Of a stretch of 39,175 nt of DNA, positions 12,241 through 20,989 are shown one piece after another; within the stretch, counting starts at the first letter, position 1, and every line of letters starts with the position of its first letter. Source of the DNA: a virus; the IMG/VR virus record IMGVR_UViG_3300027522_000011, positions 1-39,175 of that record. One strand, written 5' to 3'. The notes beneath the pieces are model-generated. The model was not told the origin of the DNA. It saw only the letters and a list, made by a program, of their open reading frames with translations, and searched no databases. A program made the position numbers and the translations under genes.

Positions 12241-14628
12241 ATGGCAGAGTCTGCGATAAATAATTTCCCTTCACAAGCGGTTAGTGATATAGAGAAAATG
12301 ACTCAAGAGTATGGGTTAAAAGTAGCTAGAGCTATTGAGCACGAGTGGTTCTCTGGCGTAACGTCTAAACACAGCGGTAGTGCGGATGAGTTCCATAAGC
12401 TGAGGTTATACGCTAGAGGGGAACAACCTATACAGAAGTACAAGAATGAACTATCTATAAATGGTGATTTGAGCTACTTGAATCTGGATTGGAAGCCCGT
12501 ACCTATAATTCCTAAATTTGTGGATATTGTGGTTAATGGTATGGCTCAGCGAACATACGACGTTAACGCTTTCTCTCAAGACTCTTATGGTGTCAGCAAG
12601 AGAACAGAATACATGGAGTCTGTATTAAGAGACATCAAGTCTAAGGAATATAACGACATGGTGCAGGAGGGTTTTGGTATGGATATATATGAGAACCAGA
12701 AAGAGACCTTGCCCGATACGGAAGAGGAGCTGGCTCTTCACATGCAGTTAAACTACAAGCAAGCAGTTGAGCTAGCTGAGGAGCAAGCTATAAATGTGTT
12801 AATGGAAGGTAGTAAGTTTGATTTAATCAAGAGGAGGAGTTTATACGATTTAACCACTATAGGTATTGCCGCTGTTAAGACCACGTTCAACTGGAGCGAA
12901 GGCGCTAAGGTACAATACGTGGACCCAGCAAATCTAGTTTACTCACATACCGAATCTCCATACTTCGATGACATATACTATGTTGGTGAAGTTAAGTCTA
13001 TTCCAATGAACGAGTTAGTGAAGGAATTTCCTAACTTATCCGAGACTGATATATATGAAATAGTAGAAGGCTCTGGGGGTTCTGCGAAGTCAGTTAGAAG
13101 TGGCGGCGACAAGAATAAAATTGATGTGTTGTACTTTAACTATGTAACACATAAAAACAATACTTACAAAGTAAAAGAAACTGGTACAGGTGCCGATAAA
13201 GTAATAGAGAAAGATGATACCTTCAACCCACCTGTAGATATGGATGGCAACTACTCTAAGCTTGAAAGGGTTATAGAGTGTTTATACGAGGGTGTATTAG
13301 TATTAGGTACTGATAAATTACTAAAGTGGGAGATGGCTAAGAACATGCTTAGGACTAAATCCAACTTTGATAAAGTTAGAACGAATTATAGTATCGTTGC
13401 ACCTAGAATGTATAACGGTAGAATAGAATCTATAGTTAGTAGAATAACGGGCTTTGCTGATATGATTCAGTTGACCCACTTAAAACTACAGCAAGTACTA
13501 TCTCGTATGGTTCCGGATGGTGTATATTTAGACGCTGACGGCTTAGCTGAGATTGATTTAGGTAATGGTACTAACTATTCTCCGCAAGAGGCTTTAAATA
13601 TGTTCTTCCAGACAGGTTCTGTTATTGGTAGAAGCTTTACCTCAGAGGGAGATCAAAATCCTGGTAAAGTGCCTATTCAGCAAATACAAAATGGTGGTGG
13701 TGGAAATAAGATTCAGAGTCTTATAACAACTTATAACTACTACCTGCAGATGATCCGCGACGTGACTGGGCTTAACGAAGCCAGAGATGCTTCCACTCCG
13801 GACAAGAATGCTTTAGTAGGTATACAGAAGTTAGCTGCCGCCAGCTCTAACACTGCGACTAGGCATATACTGCAATCTATGTTGTTGTTGGTGTCCGAGT
13901 CGGCTGAATCTTTATCACTGAGAATATCAGATATTATAGAGTACTCTCCAACGAAAGAAGCATTCATACAATCTATTGGGGCACACAATGTGGCTACGCT
14001 GGAAGAGATGAAGGAGTTGCACTTGTATGATTTTGGTATATTTATAGAATTAATGCCGGATGATGAGGAGAAACAGATCCTTGAGAATAATATTCAAATA
14101 GCTTTATCTAAAGAATCGATAGACTTAGACGATGTAATTGATCTTAGGAACGTTAGGAATGTCAAGCTAGCAAACCAACTATTGAAGGTTAAGAGAAAGA
14201 AGAAGCTAGAGCGAGATCAAAAGACCCAGCAAGAGAACATACAAGCTCAGTCTCAAGCAAATCAACAAGCACAACAATCAGCAGCTCAAGCGGAGGTTCA
14301 GAAGAATCAAGCTAAAGCACAGACTGATGCTCAGTTGGAGCAGACTAAAACTCAATTAAAGATTCAGTACCTACAGCAAGAAGCTCAAGTTAAAAAAGAG
14401 TTAATGCAGCTAGAGTTTGAGTTAAATTCTAGATTACAATCTGGAGAGAGAGAGCTGAAAGATAGACAGGAAACTATGAGAGAGGATAGGAAAGATTCTA
14501 GAGTGGATAAGCAAGCTCAGTATCAAAAAGATTTAGTAGATAAAAAAAACCAGGGTGAATCACTTAAAAAGTTTGAATCATCAGGTAATGATATAGTTGG
14601 AGGTGGAGCTGGACTTGACAAGTACTAG
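12241..14628 (+). CDS. Portal protein, 795 aa
   Basis: Dodecameric ring at the capsid vertex through which DNA enters and leaves. It follows the large terminase, as expected. N-terminal residues include LNLDWKPVPIIPKFVDIVVN and a wing/stem region with YNYYLQMIRDVTGLNEARDA, the usual portal stem motif. The C-terminal 150 residues form a long Gln/Ala-rich coiled coil (QSQANQQAQQSAAQAEVQKN and a Glu/Arg-rich segment), consistent with the barrel of a podovirus-type portal. It is long compared with common 500-700-aa portals because of this extension. Confidence 0.88.
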   Translation: MAESAINNFPSQAVSDIEKMTQEYGLKVARAIEHEWFSGVTSKHSGSADEFHKLRLYARGEQPIQKYKNELSINGDLSYLNLDWKPVPIIPKFVDIVVNGMAQRTYDVNAFSQDSYGVSKRTEYMESVLRDIKSKEYNDMVQEGFGMDIYENQKETLPDTEEELALHMQLNYKQAVELAEEQAINVLMEGSKFDLIKRRSLYDLTTIGIAAVKTTFNWSEGAKVQYVDPANLVYSHTESPYFDDIYYVGEVKSIPMNELVKEFPNLSETDIYEIVEGSGGSAKSVRSGGDKNKIDVLYFNYVTHKNNTYKVKETGTGADKVIEKDDTFNPPVDMDGNYSKLERVIECLYEGVLVLGTDKLLKWEMAKNMLRTKSNFDKVRTNYSIVAPRMYNGRIESIVSRITGFADMIQLTHLKLQQVLSRMVPDGVYLDADGLAEIDLGNGTNYSPQEALNMFFQTGSVIGRSFTSEGDQNPGKVPIQQIQNGGGGNKIQSLITTYNYYLQMIRDVTGLNEARDASTPDKNALVGIQKLAAASSNTATRHILQSMLLLVSESAESLSLRISDIIEYSPTKEAFIQSIGAHNVATLEEMKELHLYDFGIFIELMPDDEEKQILENNIQIALSKESIDLDDVIDLRNVRNVKLANQLLKVKRKKKLERDQKTQQENIQAQSQANQQAQQSAAQAEVQKNQAKAQTDAQLEQTKTQLKIQYLQQEAQVKKELMQLEFELNSRLQSGERELKDRQETMREDRKDSRVDKQAQYQKDLVDKKNQGESLKKFESSGNDIVGGGAGLDKY

Positions 14629-14661
14629 CACACTCATTTTTAAATTTTATAATATTTTATT

Positions 14662-15786
14662 ATGGTAGAAGATCAAGTCACTGCAGTCGAAGAGGTTGTA
14701 GACGAATCGAAGTTTGAAAGCGCTGGAGATGATAACGTCATCAAGGTTGATTTAAGTAAACCACAAGCGGATACGGAAGATGTGGCGAAACCCGACGAAA
14801 CTGAAGGGGCTATAGAAGAAGTCACGGAGGTACCTGAAGTGGTAGCTATAGCGGAGGTAGAGGACACTGTGTTGCAGGAAATAACCAACGATGAGGTTGA
14901 GGAAGTAGAAGCTAAAGTAGAGGAAGTGATAGCCGAAGCACAAGCTAGTGGAAAGCCTTTACCAGACAATATACAGAAGCTAGTAGACTTCATGGATGAG
15001 ACTGGTGGAGATTTAAACGATTACGTGAACCTGAATAGAGACACATCGAAACTAGATGACTCCGAAGTGCTAGACGAATACTACAGTAAGACCAAGCCCC
15101 ACCTATCAGCTGAGGAAAGAAATTTCTTGCTAGAAGATAAGTATGGTTTTGACGAAGACATAGACGATGACAGAGAGATAAGATCAAAGAAAATCGCTTT
15201 GAAAGAGCAAGTTGCTGAAGCGAAGGCCTATATAGACGGGCAAAAGTCTAAATATTACGAAGAGATTAAAGCTGGAAGCAAGCTCACTGAAGAGCAGCAG
15301 AATGCCGTTAGTTTCTTCGATCGTTACAATAAGGAATCTGAAGAGAATAAAAAACTAACAGATACTAACAAGCAAGTTTTTCAACAAAAGACTGACGATC
15401 TATTCAACGACAAGTTCAAAGGTTTTGACTATAGTGTCGGAGATAAGAAATACAGGTTTAACGTTAAAAACGTAGATGATGTTAAGACAAACCAAAGCGA
15501 TCTTAATAATTTTGTCCAAAAGTTTTTGGGTGAAGATAATAAGATGAAAGACGCTAAGGGTTATCACAAGTCTTTATTTACAGCAATGAATGCTGATGCT
15601 GTTGCTCTACATTTTTATGAGCAAGGAAAAGCAGATGCAATCAAAGATACTGTAGCTAAAGGTAAGAACATCAACTTCGAAGCTCGTGGTACTCACGGTG
15701 AAACAAACGTAGGTGGCGTGAAAGTTAAAGTGTTAGGTGAAGGTTCAGATGATTTCAAATTCAAGATTAGAAAAAGAAATAATTAA
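14662..15786 (+). CDS. Probable capsid scaffolding protein, 374 aa
   Basis: Very acidic N-terminal half (repeated E/V-rich stretches such as EVTEVPEVVAIAEVEDTVLQ) followed by a coiled-coil and charged helical region (residues 170-240), then a short basic C-terminus ending FKIRKRNN. This charge layout, and its place between portal and major capsid protein, fit a scaffold that binds the capsid protein through a basic tail. No protease motif is visible. Preceded by an A/T-rich leader. Confidence 0.75.
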   Translation: MVEDQVTAVEEVVDESKFESAGDDNVIKVDLSKPQADTEDVAKPDETEGAIEEVTEVPEVVAIAEVEDTVLQEITNDEVEEVEAKVEEVIAEAQASGKPLPDNIQKLVDFMDETGGDLNDYVNLNRDTSKLDDSEVLDEYYSKTKPHLSAEERNFLLEDKYGFDEDIDDDREIRSKKIALKEQVAEAKAYIDGQKSKYYEEIKAGSKLTEEQQNAVSFFDRYNKESEENKKLTDTNKQVFQQKTDDLFNDKFKGFDYSVGDKKYRFNVKNVDDVKTNQSDLNNFVQKFLGEDNKMKDAKGYHKSLFTAMNADAVALHFYEQGKADAIKDTVAKGKNINFEARGTHGETNVGGVKVKVLGEGSDDFKFKIRKRNN

Positions 15787-15804
15787 ACTTTAAATTAAAA
15801 AATT

Positions 15805-17319
15805 ATGGCAATTACAAATCCAGGTAACTTACTAAACTCGGTTCCATCCGCAGTACAACAAGCTACAGCAGGAAATTATTTAGACTTAAGCGGCTCGGAG
15901 GGATGGGGTCAACAATACGTTCCAGATTTAATGGAGAAGGAAGCTGAGGTTTTCGGTCCAAGAACTATTTCAGGCTTCTTATCAAAAGTAGGTGCTGAAG
16001 AAGCTATGACGGCTGACCAAGTTATATGGTCTGAGCAAGGTCGTTTACACTTGTCTTACAAAGGTAAAATTGCAACTAGTGACACTACCGCGGGTGCGAA
16101 TGCAGGGCAAGGAGCAACCACTAAAGTTACCATACAGGAAGATATGGATGGTTTGGCTAAGACTACCGATCATGGTATTAGAGTTAATGACACTGTAATT
16201 ATTGCGAATGCCGCTGGTGTTCACAAATGTCTAGTTGTTACAGCAGCTGCGAACACAGCTACTATTGACGTTGCTCCTTATGGATCAGCTAACATAGCGG
16301 ATAGTACAGTATCTAAATCGTGTACTATATTAGTATACGGTTCTGAATATGGTAAAGGAACTTCTTATATGACAGGTGGTGCGGCTACTACTCAACAAGA
16401 GTCTAGAGGTGCGAATGAACCTTCATTCAAGACTTTCTCCAACAAGCCTATCATAATGAAAGACTACTACGAAGTATCAGGATCTGATGCATCTCGTATT
16501 GGTTGGGTTGAAATAGCTTCTGAGGAAGGTGCTTCTGGTTACTTATGGTACTTGAAAGCTGAATCTGATACTAGAGCTAGATTCACTGATTACTTAGAGA
16601 TGTCTATGTTAGAGGCGGAGAAGAACGTTGCTACTTCAGTTGCTGATGGTAGTAATATCATCCCAGGTTCTGTTGCAGATGCTGCAGGTACTGTAGGTAC
16701 TGAAGGTTTATTCTCAGCTATTGAGTCAAGAGGTAATGTAACTTCTGGTATATCCGGAGTTAATGCTGCCACTGATTTAGCTGAATTTGACGCTATCTTA
16801 GCAGAATTCGACAAGCAAGGAGCAATTGAAGAGAATATGATGTTCGTGAATAGAGCTTCTTCTTTAGCTATTGACGATATGTTAGCTTCTATGAATTCTT
16901 ACGGTGCTGGTGGTACTTCTTATGGAGTGTTCGACAACGATGAGAATATGGCTTTAAACTTAGGTTTCTCTGGTTTCCGTAGAGGATCTTATGACTTCTA
17001 CAAGTCTGACTTCCGTTACTTAAATGACCACGCTACTCGTGGAGGTATTAATGCAGCTAACGCCGCTAATGCAATCCGCGGGGTATTTGTTCCTGCTGGA
17101 ACGACTAGTGTTTATGACCAATCATTAGGTAAGAACCTTAAGCGTCCTTTCTTACATGTTCGTTATAGAGCTTCTCAAACTGATAATCGTAAAATGAAAA
17201 CTTGGACTACTGGTTCAGTTGGAGCTACTACATCAGCTTTAGATGCTATGCAAATCCATATGTTAACTGAGCGTTGCTTAGTTGTACAGGGTGCAAATAA
17301 CTTCATGTTAATGAAGTAG
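15805..17319 (+). CDS. Major capsid protein, 504 aa
   Basis: Main shell protein, expected HK97 fold. It starts MAITNPGNLLNSVPSAVQQA and has a large central beta-rich insertion (around residues 100-180, with repeated Thr/Ala) and conserved-looking SYKGK and FKTFSNKPIIMKDYYEVSG stretches. Position after scaffold and before a strong terminator, the length, and codon choices skewed to A/T-ending codons (suggesting high expression) support the call. No proteolytic N-terminal delta domain is obvious. Confidence 0.88.
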   Translation: MAITNPGNLLNSVPSAVQQATAGNYLDLSGSEGWGQQYVPDLMEKEAEVFGPRTISGFLSKVGAEEAMTADQVIWSEQGRLHLSYKGKIATSDTTAGANAGQGATTKVTIQEDMDGLAKTTDHGIRVNDTVIIANAAGVHKCLVVTAAANTATIDVAPYGSANIADSTVSKSCTILVYGSEYGKGTSYMTGGAATTQQESRGANEPSFKTFSNKPIIMKDYYEVSGSDASRIGWVEIASEEGASGYLWYLKAESDTRARFTDYLEMSMLEAEKNVATSVADGSNIIPGSVADAAGTVGTEGLFSAIESRGNVTSGISGVNAATDLAEFDAILAEFDKQGAIEENMMFVNRASSLAIDDMLASMNSYGAGGTSYGVFDNDENMALNLGFSGFRRGSYDFYKSDFRYLNDHATRGGINAANAANAIRGVFVPAGTTSVYDQSLGKNLKRPFLHVRYRASQTDNRKMKTWTTGSVGATTSALDAMQIHMLTERCLVVQGANNFMLMK

Positions 17320-17326
17320 TAATATT

Positions 17327-17362
17327 AGGCTGGAGCTTCGGCTCTGGCCTTTATTTTTTTTT
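17327..17362 (+). terminator. Rho-independent terminator after the major capsid gene
   Basis: Ten-base-pair stem AGGCTGGAGC with GCTCTGGCCT (two G-U pairs), a TTCG tetraloop, followed by TTTATTTTTTTTT. It begins 8 nt after the capsid stop and ends before the leader of the next gene. A very clear terminator that would limit read-through and raise the relative yield of capsid mRNA. Confidence 0.92.
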
Positions 17363-17382
17363 AATTTATATTATATTATATT

Positions 17383-18231
17383 ATGGCTAAAGCTAAAAAA
17401 ACCGTTACTGCACCTAAAGTGAGTGTAGAAAACGAAATACCTGTAGTAGAAACTCAGGTTAAAGAATTTATAGAGGTACAAACCACAGGAACAATGGTTG
17501 ACGCTAAACCTAAGTGGGAACTTAAGGACAGGGTTTACTACTTGAAGGGCGATAAGAAGCCTCTATCTAGAATGATAAAATCAGCTAACATATATCACTT
17601 TGATGCTGATATGGGTTACGAGAGAGAATTGATGTATTGTCAAAATCAAATGACTCCATTTGTTGATGAAATGAAGGGTGACCAAAGGTTGGAGCATATA
17701 GTATTTAATTCGGGTACTTTGTTTGTACCAAAAGAGAAGACTGTACTACAGAAGCTTTTATCCCTATACCACCCACATAAAGATCAATTATTCTATGAGC
17801 ACAAGCCAGTAGAAGTAGCAGCGGACCAATTGGATTGGTTAGACCTGGAGGTTGACGCACTTATTGCGGCTAGGGATCTAGATATAGATATGGCTGAGGC
17901 CGTGATGCGTGTAGAGCTTGGCTCTGAAGTATCTAAGATGAGTTCTAAGGAACTTAAAAGAGATTTATTATTATATGCTAAAAGAAATCCAGCTCTATTC
18001 TTAGAGTTAGTTAATGATGATAACGTACAGCTAAGGAATTTTGGTATTAAAGCAACTGAACTAAACATTATAAAGTTATCATCAGATCAAAGACACTTTA
18101 TGTGGGGATCTAACGATAGAAAACTTATGACAGTTCCGTTTGATGAACACCCGTACTCTGCACTTGCGCAGTGGTTTAAAACTGATGAAGGTATGGACGT
18201 ATATACTAACATTGAGAAGCGGTTATCATAA
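17383..18231 (+). CDS. Conserved structural-region protein, 282 aa
   Basis: Begins MAKAKKTVTAPKVSVENEIP with a basic, low-complexity N-terminus. It continues with a compact alpha/beta region (KDRVYYLKGDKKPLSRMIKS, then NSGTLFVPKEKTVLQKLLSL) and a helical C-terminal half with ELVNDDNVQLRNFGIKATEL. Proteins of this type lie directly downstream of capsid genes in several phages of Bacteroidota; a head-completion or internal head role is plausible but unproven. The stop codon falls inside a 10-bp hairpin (18216-18238). Confidence 0.7.
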   Translation: MAKAKKTVTAPKVSVENEIPVVETQVKEFIEVQTTGTMVDAKPKWELKDRVYYLKGDKKPLSRMIKSANIYHFDADMGYERELMYCQNQMTPFVDEMKGDQRLEHIVFNSGTLFVPKEKTVLQKLLSLYHPHKDQLFYEHKPVEVAADQLDWLDLEVDALIAARDLDIDMAEAVMRVELGSEVSKMSSKELKRDLLLYAKRNPALFLELVNDDNVQLRNFGIKATELNIIKLSSDQRHFMWGSNDRKLMTVPFDEHPYSALAQWFKTDEGMDVYTNIEKRLS

Positions 18232-18238
18232 CCGTTTC
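18216..18238 (+). terminator. Hairpin overlapping the stop codon (weak terminator candidate)
   Basis: GAAGCGGTTA pairs with TAACCGTTTC (one G-T pair) around a TCA loop; the gene's TAA stop is inside. Only a short T-rich stretch follows (CTTATAAT), so it may act as a weak terminator or an RNA-end stabiliser. Confidence 0.4.
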
Positions 18239-18258
18239 TTATAATACTAAATAAGCAC

Positions 18259-18286
18259 AAACCTTAAACCTTAAACTGTAAACCTT
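18259..18286 (+). repeat. Tandem 7-bp repeat upstream of the decoration genes
   Basis: Four consecutive 7-nt units, AAACCTT, AAACCTT, AAACTGT and AAACCTT, in the leader before the 107-aa gene. The period of seven and near-perfect identity look deliberate. Possible regulatory site or protein-binding array; the function is unknown. Confidence 0.6.
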
Positions 18287-18324
18287 AATTCACGAACAAT
18301 TATTAATTATTAAACAAAAACAAA

Positions 18325-18648
18325 ATGGGAGAAACTTTTGTAACGCTGATCAAAGACGCGAACGAAAAGTTTTGTGGACCAGCATCTAACTTTTTAGGTT
18401 TAAAGTGTGATGGTGCAGGTTCTATGAAACTTAGGTTTGAAGATGTTGATGGAAGCGCCGCAGCTACAGTTATTGATATAACTGTAACAGATACTGGGGG
18501 ACACGGTACTGAAATGAAGAGAGTTTGCCAAGTCATTGCTAATGCTATGCAAGGCTACGGTATTCAAGGAAAATTTGTGAAAATCGCAGATACCTTAGCG
18601 GGTAAATTTATTCACGCAGATATACTATCGGTTGACGCCGTAGCGTAA
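18325..18648 (+). CDS. Decoration-like small protein, module copy 1, 107 aa
   Basis: First of three adjacent genes that share a beta-rich module: C-x-x-x-S-N-F opening (CGPASNFLGL), a strand with KLRFED, a Thr-rich strand ITVTDTGGH, a helix MKRVCQVIANAM, then GKFVKIAD and a closing IHADILSVDAV. Small, compact proteins placed between capsid and connector genes are commonly head decoration or cement proteins; this is inferred from position and shape. No membrane span or signal peptide. Confidence 0.65.
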   Translation: MGETFVTLIKDANEKFCGPASNFLGLKCDGAGSMKLRFEDVDGSAAATVIDITVTDTGGHGTEMKRVCQVIANAMQGYGIQGKFVKIADTLAGKFIHADILSVDAVA

Positions 18649-18666
18649 TCATAAAGCTATTATAAT

Positions 18667-19071
18667 ATGAAAGCAGAAAATTATTTATACTTTGCAGTCG
18701 ATGGTGACAACGATACGGATAAAGATTGTGCTATGTTTCCAGCTTCTAATTTTAGAGGAGCTGTAACTATGTCAAGTACTACTGTTGAATTCTTTTTCAC
18801 TCCACAAGATGGAACTGGAACAACGGCTAATGGTGTATTAATGACACATGCCGATATTGCTAGTAACGTAACTGATGGGTCATCACCCTACGGAAATGAT
18901 GTACATTATACTGTGATGGAAAAATTCTGTCAACTAGCAAGTGCGAATAGAGCTAATACTAATAATTTCACGGTGGTGAAGGACTTGAATGGTAATTTAC
19001 CAGCAAATGAAGGCGCTATTAGTGCTACTGGATTATCTGAAGTAACTGCGCTAGCAATAACAATAGACTAA
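18667..19071 (+). CDS. Decoration-like small protein, module copy 2, 134 aa
   Basis: Second copy of the module: CAMFPASNFRGAV opening, VEFFFTPQDGTGTT strand, helix HYTVMEKFCQLASANR, then NFTVVKDLNGN. The order matches copy 1 with a longer central loop. It is separated from the neighbouring genes by 18 nt and 3 nt, so all three are co-transcribed. Probable virion surface protein. Confidence 0.65.
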   Translation: MKAENYLYFAVDGDNDTDKDCAMFPASNFRGAVTMSSTTVEFFFTPQDGTGTTANGVLMTHADIASNVTDGSSPYGNDVHYTVMEKFCQLASANRANTNNFTVVKDLNGNLPANEGAISATGLSEVTALAITID

Positions 19072-19074
19072 GAT

Positions 19075-19782
19075 ATGGAGAATTATTTATATTTCAGAAA
19101 AAATAGACCAGTCTCCGCGTCAGTAACGCTGCCAGCGGCTAGACAGAATTGCCCTGCTTTTGCAGCGGCTGATATTGGAGCCATTGCAGGTAACGATAAT
19201 ATTAGCGAAATTGCAGCAATATCTATTAAATCACTTGATGGTGGTGGAACTGGGAACTATACAGTTTTGTTTACACCAAAGGTAATAACACCGACTTTGG
19301 CTTACAGTTCAGTAGCTTTGCCTGTTGCAACTAATAGTGTTCACTGGGTAGAACCGTCTTCACAGGCTTACGAAAATGGTATTTTAACTTTAGATGCCAG
19401 TGGCGCAGCTGGTGGTTACACTTTAGACACTGGTGACATTGTTACGGCTTATTGGAAAACAGGTTTAGAAACAGCTTGCTTATATCCAGTTAGTGCCTTG
19501 AAAGGTATGGTAGCGGCTAGTGACACGAGTACTGTATTACATTTTGCTTCTATTCTTGGTGATGCTACTGACGATGTTTTAACATTTACTCATGGTTCTT
19601 TAGAGTTTGAAGCTTTTGCTAAAATGATAAATGACGCTTGTAATGCTTATCCTAATGATGGTAGAATTATCAAAGTTTATGATGGACATGATGGAGTTGT
19701 TTCACATTTAAACCAAAATGATTTAAGTGTAACATTAATGGAGTATGCCTCAGAAGGTGGCGCTGCAGGTATGGCAACATAA
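19075..19782 (+). CDS. Decoration-like protein with two modules, 235 aa
   Basis: Begins MENYLYFRKNRPVSASVTLP, echoing the start of copy 2 (MKAENYLYF). The C-terminal half repeats the module: CLYPVSALKGMV, TVLHFASILGDATDD, LTFTHGSLEFEAFAKMINDA, GRIIKVYDGHDG. The N-terminal half contains a weaker version (NCPAFAAADIGAI ... NYTVLFTPKVI). This looks like an internal duplication, so the three genes hold about four modules. It is followed by a strong terminator. Confidence 0.65.
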   Translation: MENYLYFRKNRPVSASVTLPAARQNCPAFAAADIGAIAGNDNISEIAAISIKSLDGGGTGNYTVLFTPKVITPTLAYSSVALPVATNSVHWVEPSSQAYENGILTLDASGAAGGYTLDTGDIVTAYWKTGLETACLYPVSALKGMVAASDTSTVLHFASILGDATDDVLTFTHGSLEFEAFAKMINDACNAYPNDGRIIKVYDGHDGVVSHLNQNDLSVTLMEYASEGGAAGMAT

Positions 19783-19805
19783 TATCTAGCATAACTTATA
19801 ATACT

Positions 19806-19838
19806 AATAGCCATCCTTGCGGGTGGCTATTTTTTTTG
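19806..19838 (+). terminator. Rho-independent terminator after the decoration-like genes
   Basis: Eleven-base-pair stem AATAGCCATCC with GGGTGGCTATT (one T-G pair), loop TTGC, followed by a run of T. It lies 24 nt after the stop of the 235-aa gene and ends that transcription unit. Confidence 0.92.
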
Positions 19839-19894
19839 CCTAATAGTAACTCCTTCTTTTACTATGTAACTATAATATTGTAAAATAGTATGGT

Positions 19895-20068
19895 ATGAAA
19901 TCAACAGGACTAGGCGATACAATAGAGAAATTCACAACATTTACAGGTATAAAAACTTTAGTAAACTTGATCATCAAAGAGAGCGAGTGTGGATGTAATA
20001 AAAGGAAGGATTGGTTAAACAAACAGTTTCCTTATAAATTAAAAGAAGATGGCGATAAGCATAGATAA
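19895..20068 (+). CDS. Small conserved phage protein, 57 aa
   Basis: Short frame, found by reading the gap. The product starts MKSTGLGDTIEKFTTFTGIK and contains ECGCNKRKDWLNKQFPY. The pattern GLGD-x-I ... TGIK ... CGC-x-x-R ... LN-x-x-FPY is one I recognise from small proteins near the tail genes of Bacteroidota phages; function unknown, the CGC pair may bind metal. It overlaps the following gene by 20 nt in a different frame. AT-rich leader present. Confidence 0.75.
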   Translation: MKSTGLGDTIEKFTTFTGIKTLVNLIIKESECGCNKRKDWLNKQFPYKLKEDGDKHR

Positions 20069-20987
20069 CGTTTACCAACAAGTTTTAGTTATAGCTAATA
20101 AAGAGCAGAGGGGTTACATAACTCCTCAGGAGTTTAATCTACTAGCTCGTAAAGCTCAGCTAGATGTATTTGAAAACTACTTCAGTGATTTAGATGCTTT
20201 TAGAAAGAAGCCAGGCAATGATACCGTGTATGCGGATGAGATAGATTCTATACAGGAGAAAATAGACGTACACGAAAAGTTTTCTAAGTTTGTTGTTATA
20301 AACTCTACTGGCGCTGGCGTACTACCTTCGAGTTATAAAATGGGTAGGTTAAACTACAATAGCAACTCCCAAGAGGTTCTAGTGACAGGTTCTAATCCAA
20401 ACAGTGGTTATGGTACTAATACGTTAACTATAAGTGTAGCGGCTAGCTCTCTTGGTCCAATAATAGGTAGTGAAGTTTACTCAACCGCCACTGGCTCACT
20501 GATAGGAGTTGTGTCTACCCCTTCTGGATCTACTATAGTAGTTGCTACAACCTTGACCGTATCTAATGGCTACATTACGATAATACCAAGTAGGAGCGTT
20601 GGTAACTACAGGGAAGTACAGCTAGTTAGTCAAAACAAGTTGAGTAACTTTATGAACTCTGGTAAGTTAAACCCTACCGATAAATATCCTGTCTATGTAA
20701 AAACGTCAGGCACAGGCATACAAGTGTATCCTACTAGTCTAGTTGGGGTGGTGTGTAATTATATATCTAAGCCAACTGATCCTAAGTGGACTTACGTAGT
20801 CGTAAACGGTAAGGCTTTATATAATGCTTCAGATTCTGGAGCACAGGACTTTCAATTACACGAATCAGAAGAGAGCACATTGACAAATAAGATATTAGAA
20901 TTGGCTGGTATAGTTTTAAATAAGCCAGGTCTTTCTGAGGTTATACTCAGGAACGAACAAATGAAAGAGGCTAAAGAAAATAGATAA
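20049..20987 (+). CDS. Head-tail connector-region structural protein, 312 aa
   Basis: Starts MAISIDNVYQQVLVIANKEQ, with RGYITPQEFNLLARKAQLDV, a pattern I associate with connector or tail-tube proteins of marine phages. A Thr/Ser/Gly-rich middle (residues 115-180) looks like an inserted beta-sandwich. The C-terminus is helical and ends EQMKEAKENR. It is the first of two adjacent connector-type genes and precedes the tail nozzle gene, fitting an adaptor role between portal and tail. Confidence 0.7.
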   Translation: MAISIDNVYQQVLVIANKEQRGYITPQEFNLLARKAQLDVFENYFSDLDAFRKKPGNDTVYADEIDSIQEKIDVHEKFSKFVVINSTGAGVLPSSYKMGRLNYNSNSQEVLVTGSNPNSGYGTNTLTISVAASSLGPIIGSEVYSTATGSLIGVVSTPSGSTIVVATTLTVSNGYITIIPSRSVGNYREVQLVSQNKLSNFMNSGKLNPTDKYPVYVKTSGTGIQVYPTSLVGVVCNYISKPTDPKWTYVVVNGKALYNASDSGAQDFQLHESEESTLTNKILELAGIVLNKPGLSEVILRNEQMKEAKENR

Positions 20988-20989
20988 TT

